64,000 bases of DNA. Source: Ostrinia nubilalis (Eukaryota; Arthropoda; Insecta; Lepidoptera; Crambidae). The stretch is from NCBI RefSeq assembly GCF_963855985.1, contig NC_087092.1, positions 8,742,001 through 8,806,000 on the forward strand, given 5' to 3'. The notes beneath the pieces are model-generated. The model was not told the origin of the DNA. It saw only the letters and a list, made by a program, of their open reading frames with translations, and made no database searches. Made by a program: the position numbers and the translations under genes. This document shows positions 12,818 to 25,400 of this stretch, in pieces (position 1 is the stretch's first letter; every line of letters begins with the position of its first letter).

Positions 12818-13564
12818 TATAGCCTGACCAGGAACATAAAAACCCTCGCCATGTTGCGGAAAACTAATGGTACTAATTTCTTTTAATGGCAACAGTAACT
12901 GAAAACTTCATTGACATGTCACCTTGCATGTCAGTCTATTGCTGTCAAAGTGTAAACAAACTTTATTTTAAATGTGCGCAATTGATTTTGTGAATTAAAT
13001 TGCTAAAATATTTTTATAGTCGTGAAAGAATAGTGGTTCACAATGTGTTAATGTATTTGTCGAAGAGAAATACTAAGGGTTCGGACAATATTTTCATTGA
13101 ATAATGTTTCCGACAAAGGTTGTCAAATTGACTGACATGTTTATCGTATAGTACAGTCCACTATGAAAATTAGCTGTGGTTTGTTTCAACTACTTATTTT
13201 AAAGTTTTTTGTCACTTTCTAAGTGTTGAATTTTATGGAATTGGGAAAGAAGTACTGAGTTTGAAGCGTTCATGAGCAGACATTGCAGTTGAATATTCAA
13301 GTTCTGAATTTGATTATTGACGAATAATAAAATAAATCCTACTAACTCGATTGATGGTTTCATTTAATTTATTTAAACCAGGTTACCTATAATAATATTT
13401 TTTCGTTAATTTATGAAAATATCAAATTAGCCCGTAATCCAGAATCCTGATACATAAAGTTAGCCTATTAATTTAACACAGGTACGACTGTACTTAGTGT
13501 TACACTATCAAATGTAATTGACGCGCCTCTATGCCAGGGTTTTTATGTTCCTGGTCAGGCTATA
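12818..13564. mobile_element. Non-autonomous DNA transposon with 28-bp terminal inverted repeats
   Basis: Bases 12818-12845 and 13537-13564 are exact inverted repeats starting TATAGCCTGACCAGGAACAT. The 747-base interval between outer edges has no long open frame, so it cannot encode a transposase. The end bases TATA are palindromic, so whether they are target duplication or element cannot be told. The superfamily is not assigned. Confidence 0.75.
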
Positions 13565-14413
13565 CGAAGGGGCTTCTTGGCGGGAATGTGAAGTGAAGTG
13601 TCATGTTAGCAGTTTTGTTTTATTTTTTAAAATTCATTTGGACGACTATTAATATGTAATAATGGCGCCTTGAAAATTTTGAACTGTAGGTATGTACCTA
13701 TGTATTTTTCATCTCGAAAAATATTCTAAGATATCGAATGAGAATTTTCAATAAAATTATATTATACCCGCTTTTATCGTGAAATGGTAAATATAAATGT
13801 TTAAAACACGCCTGCCGGGAAACTTTTATCTGTAGAGCTTGAAAAAGTCCGCGTAAAATCAATCCTGTGATTCATTTCAAAATATAAAATTCAAAATAAT
13901 ATTACTCCACTATGTTAGTTTATAATAGGAATATCATTGATTTTACATCATAAAACAACTCTCTGTTCACTACTAAAACAGAAAAGAGGTTTCCGTTATA
14001 ATATTTATTACACAGTTAAAACAAAGTCAGTCCGTTATTTCAGTCCGATTAAATAGTTTTAAGGTACACTACGGATTTTAATTAATACGATTTTCATCAA
14101 TGAATGAGTGTTTCAAGAGGAAATACATTGCACCGAAGTGAAGCCGGGTCTAGTCCCTTGTAAAAAATAAATAAATGTACAAAATACGTTAAAATATATT
14201 TATTAACTTTTTACAAATTAGTTAAATAATGATCATTAACTATAGTATAAATCTTCATCATTCCGTAGTCATACAAAGCAAATTACCTGAAACAAATTGC
14301 TGTGCTAGACAGCCTAATATTTTTGTACGACAACGGAATCGCAAAACTGTCAACACAACTTAAATATTTCAGTACTTAACAAAAATCATTATTTAAATTA
14401 TACGGTTCTGGGC

Positions 14414-14590
14414 CCTGCCTCCATTTTAAGGAATAGACTCAATCCAAATTTTCAATTTCAATTGCAGTTACTCAGTCATAATATTGTGGTGTTAAGGTAT
14501 ATCTAGTGGTAGATCTACTCGTATTCCATGATCAAGCACATCATATTGAAGACAAATAAATGCATATAGGCATACAAAAATGGAGGCAGG
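14414..14590. repeat. Short inverted repeat pair
   Basis: CCTGCCTCCATTTT (14414-14427) is exactly inverted at 14577-14590, enclosing about 150 AT-rich bases. It may be a small MITE inserted beside the larger element that begins at 14599. Confidence 0.4.
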
Positions 14591-15063
14591 ACTCATTACC
14601 CAAGTAGCAATTGGTATTAATGGCAAAATCTTATTTGTTTTAACTCTATCTAAATTTACACTTAAGCTAAAACCAAATTAACTTAGAATAGAGATTTTTG
14701 TCTTTAAGACTTTATATTCTTCATCGAGAGCTACTTAAGCAAATTAAGAATACCCAAAACCAAGTTAAGTATTCTATAGAGAATTTGGTCTTAAGTTATT
14801 CTTAGCTTAAGTTAAAAAAATCTTATTTTACTAAATTAAGATTTTTTGTATGCTCACTTAATACTAAATAGTATAGATGAAGTATTATTTAAGTGTTGCA
14901 AAGTAAATAAAGTATTTGTAGATTTACTTAGGACTTTTTAAAGACCATTGTCCTAAAAATAGTTTTCTGAAGATTAAGTTAATTACCTTTTTACTAGAAT
15001 TACTATACATTTTGAGAAAAAATACACTTAACGGGACGATTTCGATAAAACAGGATCACGTAA

Positions 15064-15150
15064 TGCACGCCCGCGGCGTGCGCCCGCCGCGGGCACCTGC
15101 GTGCGCAGCTTATTGTATTAATTTTTGACACAAAATGCGTGCGGTCGCCC
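15064..15150. repeat. GC-rich hairpin block
   Basis: CCCGCGGCG and CGCCGCGGG form a tight stem within a stretch rich in CpG, surrounded by strongly AT-rich DNA. It lies inside the 3.1-kb TIR element. It may be an internal part of that element or its old promoter. Confidence 0.5.
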
Positions 15151-15462
15151 GCGAACTAAATTATGCTATTATAAGTAAACTCAAAATTTGATTTACTAAA
15201 ATATTGCCTATATATTTTTGAAATTGTATGGTAAAGTTGAGTGCAACATGATATTATACAATTTAACTAACTAGGTGACAGTAGGTACTTTTAAAAAATC
15301 TTGACATAATAACTACCGTAAAATATTTGTATAATTTTAATCCACAGTCCACACTAATTTATTTACGCTTTTCAATCTTCTCATTTAATAAATTAGAAAC
15401 ATTGTGTGATTAAATTTAACAAAATTACAAATTGTTAAAAATTCCTCTCTTTCTTCTTTAAC

Positions 15463-15790
15463 CACCTCCGTGGTCTAGTGGTCTAGACCACCTGCTTCAG
15501 ACGCAGAGGTCCCAGGTTCGATTCCTAGTGGGGGCAGATTTTTCTGTTCGGTTTGGTTGGTGGTAGGGCTTGTTCTAAGTCCGCCTGGCTAGCTACCACC
15601 ATCTTACCTAAGTCTGTCGCCATAAAAACAATGTTAACAGCATTATTGTGTTCCGGCAGTTAGAGGTAAGATAGCCAGTTCCTCCGTGGTTGAGGATTCC
15701 AGGCGAAGCTCGCTTCCACCTTTGGCCTGATCGTCACTTACCATCAGGTGAGATACAGGCCAAGAGCTTCCTCGTTGTGGATAAAAAAAT
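15463..15790 (+). repeat. tRNA-derived SINE, family A
   Basis: The head contains a pol III box A, TGGTCTAGTGG (15471-15481), and box B, GGTTCGATTCC (15515-15525), 34 bases apart, within a tRNA-like start ending GTGGGGGCA. The stem pairing expected of a functional tRNA is not maintained. A tRNA-unrelated body follows, ending near GAGCTTCCTCGTTGTGG and an A-rich tail. Its tail is also found reversed at 1193-1225. It has no coding capacity and would depend on a LINE for movement. Confidence 0.8.
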
Positions 15791-15845
15791 CCATAAAAGC
15801 AATTACATAAAAACTTTTCACAATAAAATACGTCATGGTGTTCAT

Positions 15846-16370
15846 TAACTGGCCGGCTGGGCAGCGTTCGGGAAGCTTCGCGAAATTCTCACGTCCGAAA
15901 TACCGCAGTGTCTCAAGTCAAAAGTATTTGACCAGTGTGTGTTGCCAGTGATGATGTACGGATCTGAGACGTGGTCGCTTACTATGGGCCTCATAAGAAG
16001 GCTCAAGGTCACCCAAAGAGCGATGGAGCGTGCTATGCTCGGAGTTTCCCTGCGTGATCGAATCAGTAATGAGGAGATCCGTAGGAGAACCAGAGTGACT
16101 GACATAGCCCGCAGAATCGCTAAAATTAAGTGGCAGTGGGCGGGGCACATAGCTCGAAGAGCTGATGGCCGAAGCAGGAAAGTTCTTGAGTGCTGACCAC
16201 GAGCTGGAAGACGTAGCGTGGGCAGACCTCCCACTAGGTGGACCGACGATCTGGTGAAGGTCGCGGGAGGTACCTGGATGCAAGCGGCGCAGGGCCGGTC
16301 TTTGTGGAAATCCTTGGGGGAGGCCTTTGTCCAACAGTGGACGTCTTTCGGCTGAAACGAACGAACGAAC
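15846..16370 (+). pseudogene. 3' end of an RTE-clade retrotransposon ORF (truncated)
   Basis: In one frame the DNA encodes the C-terminal part of an endonuclease/reverse-transcriptase polyprotein. Landmarks are GWAAFGKLRE, LPVMMYGSETWSLT, RAMLGVSLRDRISNEEIR, WQWAGHIARR and, further on, GRPPTRWTDDLVK. The frame is broken once by TGA at 16194-16196, then continues to the expected stop at 16353-16355. A tail of GAAC repeats follows, as in RTE elements. The upstream polymerase and nuclease domains are missing, so it is a 5'-truncated dead copy inside the 14599-17719 element. Confidence 0.85.
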
Positions 16371-19256
16371 GTTCATTAACACGGCAAAAATCACATAGCC
16401 GATATTCAATGAATTTAATTGCTTATCGCTGAGTGTTGCAATTACAGAGTTCAAAGAATACTTTACGAAATATGAGGATGGTGTAATTTACCCGCCAGTA
16501 CAATATACCGAACTTTCCCCTATATGTTATAATAAAACTAAAAACCAATTAGTCCTATTAGAACCATTTTCGACTTCCACACGGACAAAGTCGAGGGCGA
16601 AATCATGTAAATAATAAATAAGTTAGTAAATGAATTGTTCTCTAATGTATAACAGCACCAATAATTTAGCAAGACTAAGACAGAATGAAAACTATCTAGT
16701 TTTAACTAATTAAAACTAAAGATCTACTTGATACCACATGCACTTAAGTAATACTTCATCAAGTGACTTTTAAGTGTAAGTTAAATCTAATGTTTCTAAA
16801 CTAATACTATGTAAAGTATAACTTGACTCAACTCTTTCTTTACTAAACTTACAAAATCAAAATCTTCTAAACTCTTGCTACCTTAAGACAAATTAGAATT
16901 ACCGCCATTATGAGCTATGTGTAACAAAAAATAAATCAGAAATTAACCAATAATATCATAACAAGGGGACATTTAAATTGAAGTACGTCTTTGTTACACT
17001 ATTTCTAGTTGCATAAATGTCTAAGAACGTTTGCATAAAATAAAATATTATTTTATAACCTCAAAGTTTTCTTTATACAATACAATTTCGTAATATTTTA
17101 TTGATCTTATTAGGTTTTTTTCAAGGCCCTTCTGTTTTATAACATTATCCATTGATTTTACACGAGAAACCACATTGCGTTTTATATTTCCTATGCAAAA
17201 ATGACATTCAAGGTCTTTTCTACACATAATATAAATTAGTTATTAAAATAATTTAATCGCCATTTTCATTAACCTTATCTAAAGTTGATTTAGTATTAAA
17301 GATCACAATGTTTTCTAAATTAAAGTTACTCTTTAATAAAAAGTGTCTTACATAGTTCTTCATGAAGTTAAATAAACCTTAGCTATAAAAATAATTATTA
17401 GTCTTAAATAAGTATTCAAGATATCTTCTACTCTCTTTCCTTGTCTACAGTCATACTACAAGATATATTATAGTACTTGTTTAGAAATTCTTAAAACTAC
17501 ACTCTTAATTAGGGTTTAAGTCTGCCTTAAGCGTTGTCTTAACTCTCTCTCTGTGATTTCCAAAGGATTGTGCCCTTTTATGCTTACCATTGTCTTGGGG
17601 GATAACTTCAAGATTTCTTGAGTGCGACTATTGTCTTGGCCAAGACAACGGCTGGAATTAGGCTACTAGTCTGCAAGATATCTTCAATGCCTTATGAAGA
17701 TAATCTGATGCTACTTGGGTAGTGTTAGAGCTTAAATTAGTCTTCAGACAAAAAAGAGACAGAACAGGTATGCACCATTCCCAGAGATATGCCTGAAACT
17801 GGAAAAGCTATCTAAATTCTTCACCGAATAAAGATGGAATTTTCATTGTCACAACCAAAAATACATTTAGTAATCAACATTTCGTGAAGATCCATAATTG
17901 TTTAATTGCAATAACATATGAGCGTTTCTAAAAATAAATAAATGACATTTATAAGTGTTACATAACATGTTTTAAATAGAAGAAGGTCAACTAAAACGGG
18001 AACGCACGATTTTAATTGATTTTAATGCGGCTTATTTGAAGCTTTTTTCAAATCTCTTCTCCGTATTTTTGAGCTCTGTAAATCTCAATAATTTGATACT
18101 TTATTTATTGAGTAGACAGATAGTACGAATAATATAACTGATATAAGTAACAGATAACAGTTTTTGCAATAAGTCAATGATTGATTTGATTAATCGGTGG
18201 ACCGATTAATTGTGTGCCACCTTATTAAAAATAACATATACCTATCTGCAGCTGCAATGTTTATCGGAACGTAGGTTATTTAACGTATATTAACAACTAA
18301 ATGTAATGTAAGTATTGTACATTTTTGAGATTTCTATACATATAATGTGAATGATCTGCTCTTACACAATGTTTCTGAGTCGTTGCTTAATCTATGAAAC
18401 ATTTAAAAATTCGTTTTGTTCAAAATAATTTCGTAAGACTAGTCTAAACTTAAAAATAAGATAAGATAGAATTATAAATAATTAGGTAATCATTTAGATT
18501 TAGAAACATAATAATAATTGCATGTGAAAACTTGTAACATTAAGTGTATGCGTGAAAATCGTGAGAATGTAGGTAGTAAAATATTTGGTACCTACTTTAG
18601 TGTTTGAAATTAATTAAATTATTTGGAAATTGTTGTCCTGTGACTTATTGATTTAATATCAGAATTATCATTATGTATCACATAATTTTAAATCTATTTC
18701 TATGTAAGGCACTCAAAAAGGTCTCTTAAAGTGAATGTGTTATTTACATAATTTATGTAAAACACTGTAATCTTAAATAATGTAAACATGCTTTGTGTAG
18801 GTACCTATTTAACTAAAAGTAAACTACTCTATGTCTATGGCCATAGGAGTAACAATATATCGGTACTAACATTAAAATAATTGCATGGTCAAACCTGTAT
18901 TTTGTAAAAAGTGTGCTTTCGTAATTTCAAATAGGTTTTTTTTTACAACGCTGCATGCACAAAAATATCGAAAGTTTATCAGCTTAGTAAAACATTTTTT
19001 TTACAAAAATATACTGATATATATTTCTTTAACCTTTGTGTAGTTTTATACATTATAAATGATGACTACAAGATTTGTGTACACAATTAAAAATTACACT
19101 TATTCAGTAAAATGATAAAGTGCGTGCAACGCCCAATTTATAACAAGTGCCCAACACGTCATGCTCTACTTGTGTCCATTCAAGTTTTTATTAAGTGTAA
19201 TAAATTATTAAATTAGGAAAAACAACAATAAATCGAACCAGTGTGTGTAACGTAAC

Positions 19257-19304
19257 ATATTTTTCAATTATTTCATTTAGATATTTTTCAATTATTTCAT
19301 TTAG
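19257..19304. repeat. Perfect 24-base tandem duplication
   Basis: Two identical head-to-tail copies of a 24-base unit beginning ATATTTTTCAATTATTTC. They lie about 180 bases past the stop of MARVEL gene 3, probably in its 3' untranslated region or just beyond. Confidence 0.9.
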
Positions 19305-19488
19305 AAATCCTAGACATATTTCAATAAATTTATCGAAATTGTTATATCATTTATAACAGGATACAATTCATTAACAATAATCATCTGATAATTGTATAGT
19401 AGTAACAATAGTGCTGGTCACTTGGTGTAATTAGGGTCCCATCGATATACTGAGGTTACGTGTACTGGCCGCCCGGCGCAGACGCTGC

Positions 19489-22400
19489 TCACGCCGCCAC
19501 ACCCACGGTACTTTTGTGCTCTTTGAACAATATGAAAGCGCTCGCTGCGTACGCGGCCGTGTTGAAGATACCGAACACCTGCACAAACAAGCAAATATTA
19601 TTTATGCAACTGAAATCGGAGCCGAGCTTGTGAAATACCATTTGACAACTAAGTTAGCTAACTGGTACTCAATAACACTTTGAAGGGAAATGATTGACGC
19701 TGCATTGTCTGAGATAGGATCATAGGATGTACGGACGACAGCACGTCGAGTTAAACACTGTGACATTTCTTGCGTTAGAAATAGGTGCTATTTTGCAATA
19801 AAAATGTTTAGTTTGGTGATATCGATTTTAAAAGATTAATGTGTTGCATTGTGCTTCTAATGATAATTTATTGCTAGAAATTAAGACAACAAACAATAAA
19901 TGTTAATAAGAAACACACTAGTGAGACTCTCTGTAAAAAGATTTAACGTCTGTGTAGGATAGATTTTACATATCTATTATTTTTAGAAGCAATTTCATCT
20001 ATTTTCATGTAAATACAGTACATAAAGGAATACTTACAGCAGCAGCGACATTAGCACCGTAAAACGATGAGTAAGTATGAGCAGTCGCAGCGAACAGCAC
20101 TATAAAAGCTATCAGGTACAGAACAGCTTGGATGGCCGTGCCTATCAGCTCCTGTAATATAAAACAAGAAAACTTTCAGTGGAAAATAATGCAACGAGAA
20201 ACAGTATTTTATGATAAGTAAGTGAAGGTTATTAAGATCAGGAAACTTCTATCTCTTAGTAGAAATTATGATTCACCGTTGTTAGAGATACTAATCTTTA
20301 GTCATATTGATTTATAAAACTCTACATTACGTATTTTATCATGACAATATGGAATGAAGAGCAAATCTCTTTCTAAAATTTAACATTGGCGATAAAAATA
20401 CTGATACATCTTGTCTGTCATTGTTATAAGAGTGATTCATAGAGATACTCACAGATAAAACCCAGTTGATAGGTATCTTCAAGGCCTCCCTGATGCTCAG
20501 AAGGTACACGAAACTCCACATCAGCGTGGTGATGAAGCAGGTGACTGCCACGAACACGAACCACGTCGAGTACCACGGCGACGCCAGCGCCATGCACAGA
20601 ATACCTAAGATCTGGAAAAATTGAAAGATTCTTTTGTTAATAAAAGCTCATTTATGAAGAAATACGTGGAAGTCAACAGTTTCACTAAGAAAATGGTAAA
20701 GCTGGTTGTAAACTCAAAACCACACGGCAGAAACCTCGTAGAACCATATTAAATAAAAGGTAAGTATAATTTGTCATTTATAAACTTAAGTTTGTTAGGA
20801 CGAAAGTTTGATAAATAACCACTCGTTATTTAATAATTACGAGTAATATGTCTGTATGGTTGGTTAGTGTTATGCAATGTCTCGCCTCTGCCAAAAATAT
20901 ACACCGCTTTTACCTTTCTCTACATCATTTATCTTTACTTTTTCGGCGTATATTATAGATACTATCAAGTCAAATGATTCATCTTTTCATATAAACATGG
21001 TTGTATTATGTTTCTACGAGCAACGTCCACCAACAACAAATAAATCGGTGATAAGTACCTAACGTCATTCAACAGGAAAATAACACGATTAATTTCCTTC
21101 ATAAGGAAAATGTCTTTTTTTTTGCTTGATCTGGAATAACATTTTATCTTATAATTTCGCTACATTCTACATTCATGGCTCTTATTAACTAATTCACTTG
21201 GAATATTAAATTAAACCTTTAGTTTCTTCGCAGAATAATATCATCTCAGCTGCGTCTGCAGACGAAAAATGATCTGATTCTAGTAAAATGTAAAAAATAG
21301 CGGTAACATCCCGGTACCACTAGGGCAACGGTGCGAGGTAAATGTGAGGCATGGCGGGCGCTGCGCCCGCGCAACCGGTTCCACGCGACCCATTGCCGGA
21401 ACCGCTGGCCTGTCGCAATGCAACATAACAGGTGTTATTTGTAGAAATTCCAACCAATAACCGGACTTCTCTATGAGCATTGCCAATAATTCGTACCGTT
21501 CACCTACCCCACATAAATGGCCAATTTTGTAGGAACTTAGCTCATTTCATCAAGCTAGTCTTGGCTTGGCATAATTCAAACACCTACAATACATAACCTA
21601 AGTCAAAACCTTTAAAAATATGTAATACAATTTTTATATCATTCGCTGAAAATGTTTTCGCATTTGTTTGAATGGAAGCCTGTTTAGGTAGGTAGGTACT
21701 CATTACTCAAGTTAAATTACCTGAGTAGATACCTACTAATATTATTTTAATGAATAGACGTCTGCCCTATGGGAGGAAAATTGTCCTGTGCATTACAACA
21801 ACACCTTAAGGTTCGAATCAAGAGTGTTTGTAATTTGTAGAGTTAACTAAGTTTTATGTAAGCAAATCACTAAATTCTCATGTATCCATCTTGCCTTATG
21901 CCCCGAAACTATTCTTAGATTTGCCTATGTTTTAGCATCATCAACTAAGTCTAGATTTGAGTGTCTGTCATGTTATCATTCGTGTAAACCATAGGTAAGG
22001 GTCAATATACCCTAGAAATGCCTAGAATTTACCTGTCACATGAATTACTCTACAGATAGCGCTGTTAGACATAAGTCCCACTAATAACGTGAAAAAGAAG
22101 ATAAGAAATCCATTTATGGATATCAGGCGTAAATGCCCTGTTATTAGAGCAAATATTTTTACTTTAGGTATAATGAGTAAATTGAACCACGGTTCTCACA
22201 GGGTATTACAAAAATGTTAAATACCTTTTATTGTCTCCAATGTTATGAAAACACAAATAGCGAGTTATGAGCAGAAAAATATTTGTGAAGTCATGATATT
22301 TGTTGCAAAACAAAGTTGTACATTGAGCGTTCCCATCTGCTCACGGTGCAATCTCGTGACGTAGATCGGGGTCAAAAATGTGTGTCACGTGAGACGCGTG

Positions 22401-25400
22401 CGCCGTTGCACACAATATGGAGAAAGTGCGTCGCCCACCCGTCGTATGGGTCGCCAGTCGCCACCGCGCCGCGGCACGACCATCAATGGGTTCACAGACC
22501 ATCAACGCTTTTACACGTTGCAGTCTCGCTCCAAATAACTAAACGTGGCCGGATTTCCGATCCGATAGTCCTCGCTATAAAGGTACGGCACCGTGAGTCG
22601 TGGGCATCCCTTCATAAATTACGACGTCAAACAAGGTCAGACGATTGCAGCTTGTCACAGATGCTTGGAAGGGTAGGTACTGTCATAGCATCAAAATTAT
22701 GCATGTTCTTCTGAGGTCTTTGGGTCAGCCCTCGAATTTTTTAAATGTAAGGTACATATCGTGGGCTTTGTTATTCCATTTCAATAAGAATGGCATCATC
22801 GTTATGACTCTTCTTCATCGATGACCCTCAAACAACAGATTTTTCATCTCGTATGTTGTCATGAAACGCAGCGTAGGTTAATGCAAAAACATGTATGTTC
22901 ATGTAAACGTGAAACGCAGCCTAAGTTCATGCACAAACATCACTAAACCAAAAAACCTTAATCCAAGCTGCAGATCAACAAAGAATATGTTAGGTACATC
23001 TATCATTAGAAACCAATTTTTAAGCGCTGCCGAAGCGTGTGCGCCGTGTGGTCATCACAATGGTGCGTATTTATAACCACACCTAAACTGGTTTCGTAAA
23101 TATGAATTCTTCCTTTGTATGTGTACAAAATGATTGCGGAAAATGTATGCGATGACGAAAGAAACTAATTTACGATACTCTACGATGGCCATATTTATTA
23201 CATTCATCATTTAACGCGTCCAGTCAGATAATCAATAGACCTATTTACTTACTTAAATATTATCTTTGTTAAGGTATAATTTTATTTATTAAACAAACGT
23301 TGCAAATACATCAGCAAATTAATTAGGTATATGCCTTTTAATAATTTATTTCAAACAGCACGAAAGAAAACGTTCTGAAAGCACTGAAAGTAAAAGTCTA
23401 GTCTCATGTCACGTACTGCTCTAAATGCAAATTTTACTACTCATGAAGTTCCAGTAGAACAATAAATGTATAATCTGTCTGTAGGTAAAGTGGCAATGGC
23501 GACTCTGTAGGTTAATTAATTCACAACACAGCGATCAATACTTTCTCTTTGTAGAAACCAGTCATTTATATGTTTATCGGCAAACAGTAAAAGTTTTCTA
23601 TAGTTTTAGGTGCTTATTAAACATTCATTTCAGTTAAAGAAATTTCTGTTTCTTAAGTTAGTCTTCATCGACTTTAGTTATTCCAGTTTGTAGAGACTTA
23701 TCACATTCGCAAACAAGATATAAGATGTAATAATAATAATGAACTTAGAACTTAGCCTGCGAAGTGTTTTCATGCATTGCATGAGTGAAACAACTCATTA
23801 TTTTATTTTTAAACATAATAACATAAAATTATATCTTACATTAAAAGGACAATGTTCGTTCTCCATACATTGTTCGCCTAAGAACCAACAATTTTGACAT
23901 ATTACTACCCGAAAGCGAAATAATACGATTCTGTGTGTAAGAACAATGATTCCTGATGGACACTTGCCATAAAATTAATGATTAAGAATATTAAATTACA
24001 GCGATTTTATAATATGTCGTTTATGACAACATGGCGTCTAATGTATTGTGTGAATGTATGAACACCGATTCGCGAAAAATGTTTTGTATTGTCGTCACGC
24101 CGAGTCGCAGCCAAATAGTATAAAATAATAGAACAAGTTTTAGAAATACAACTCGGCATTCCACTTTCATAATATGCCCACATATTGCACGTAAATAAAC
24201 AACATGAATCGTAGGTTGTTTCCACCCTTGTCATCTGACACATGAAATAAACTCCTATTGTATTATAGATATCGAAGCCGAATCGTATATAATAATAGAA
24301 TGGGTTTTGGAGATCACTCGGGGTTCCACTTTTATAAAATACCTACATATTGCATAAAAATAACACGAATCATGAGTTTTCTTTTCACCATTTACATCTG
24401 ACACGAGATAACAAACTCCTATCTCCATGACAACCGTCGTAGTCTATGCCAAAGACTACAATATTTTAAGCAAGAAGTTTCAAACCTTAGCGGCTACAGT
24501 AACCCCTGGGCCACATACATCGTGACATTCGGTCGACACCGGAACGAAGTCTTGCGATTATGCAAAAAAGCACCGTATTCTAGTGCGGCTATATCACGTT
24601 CAACCGGGGTTTTAATTCGACTAAAGTCCTGACTAAAGACTGGAAGAAAATACGCCGCATTGTATGAGTTCGTGTTCGTTAAAGCGGCTTCAGATCTAGA
24701 GCCTACATAGTTTTCTTTCCAATAATATCCGAAGGTACCGCTGCATGATCTTTACAACAAAAACGGCAATAGTTATTAAGGTGCCAAAATTATATGATTA
24801 CTTTGGCACGGTATTATACACGTTCGAAGATTTGTCATTTCCATTCATTTCATCATCATCATCATCATTTCAGCCACAGGACGTCCACTACTGAACATAG
24901 GCCTCCCCCAATGACTTCCACATCGCACGGTTGGTAGCGGCCTGCATCCAGCGCCTTCCCGCTACCTTTATCAGGTCGTCGGTCCACCTTGTGGGTGGAC
25001 GTCCCACGCTGCGTTTTCATTCATTTATTATTTTCTTAAAGTGCCGGAAAAAAAATAGTTTCTAGCTGTCCCAGCAACTTCGTCAATAAAAAGTTGTCTT
25101 GTCTTATCTTTAAAATCGTAATATTAATTTCTGAAGGTATCCTGTTTGACACCTAATAATATTATTTGACATAGCTGGCTCGGCGAATTTCGGCAAATTA
25201 ATTTTGACATTGCAAAATATGACTTTTGATAGGTTTATCATAGAATTCGGCGGGGATATCCTCACGGAGGAAGTTCGAAAAATGGCGGAACAAGATCTTA
25301 TAATAATGCAAGGCTGAAGCTGTAACGCGCGTGCTCCTACGTGTAATCCGGCGAGTATACAATAAATAGTAATGTATGGTAAATAGTGATACAGGCACCT

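Larger units (their letters stand above)
14599..17719. mobile_element. 3.1-kb TIR element with TA duplication and nested insertions
   Basis: The ends CCCAAGTAGCA (14599-14609) and TGCTACTTGGG (17709-17719) are inverted repeats, each flanked outside by TA (14597-14598 and 17720-17721). Both inner ends are crowded with CTTAAG, TTAAGAC and AATCTT-type words, the subterminal repeats expected of transposase binding. No transposase frame is present. A SINE (15463-15790) and an RTE fragment (15846-16370) sit inside and are probably later insertions. A GC-rich hairpin block lies at 15064-15150. The TIR match is only 11 bases, so the unity of the element is inferred from end position, TA flanks and shared subterminal words. 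Confidence 0.55.
10172..19488. other. Upstream region of MARVEL gene 2 and downstream flank of MARVEL gene 3
   Basis: No further coding gene is supported. Contents in order: a GC-rich patch with a GCCTGCGCAG motif (11085-11170), a CpG-rich stretch (11220-11350), the candidate 5' exon of gene 2 (12179-12345), a retroelement end (12625-12776), a 747-bp TIR element (12818-13564), a small inverted repeat (14414-14590), and a 3.1-kb TIR element (14599-17719) with a SINE and an RTE fragment inside. From 17720 to 19488 it is plain AT-rich DNA with one 24-base tandem duplication, and includes the 3' untranslated region of gene 3. Confidence 0.55.

Noticed and set aside
15471..15537. Possible tRNA gene
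   Set aside because: Pol III boxes are present, but acceptor and anticodon stems do not pair properly and a SINE body follows.
15918..16454. 178-codon minus-strand frame
   Set aside because: It is the antisense shadow of the RTE coding fragment, which explains the region in the plus frame.
22316..22714. 132-codon open frame on the plus strand
   Set aside because: It coincides with a GC-rich patch where stops are rare. The peptide has no domain and no suitable exon boundaries.
25219..25300. Coding-like patch (FDRFIIEFGGDILTEEV) on the plus strand
   Set aside because: Only about 30-45 codons, beside retroelement debris. I cannot tie it to a family and it may be chance.
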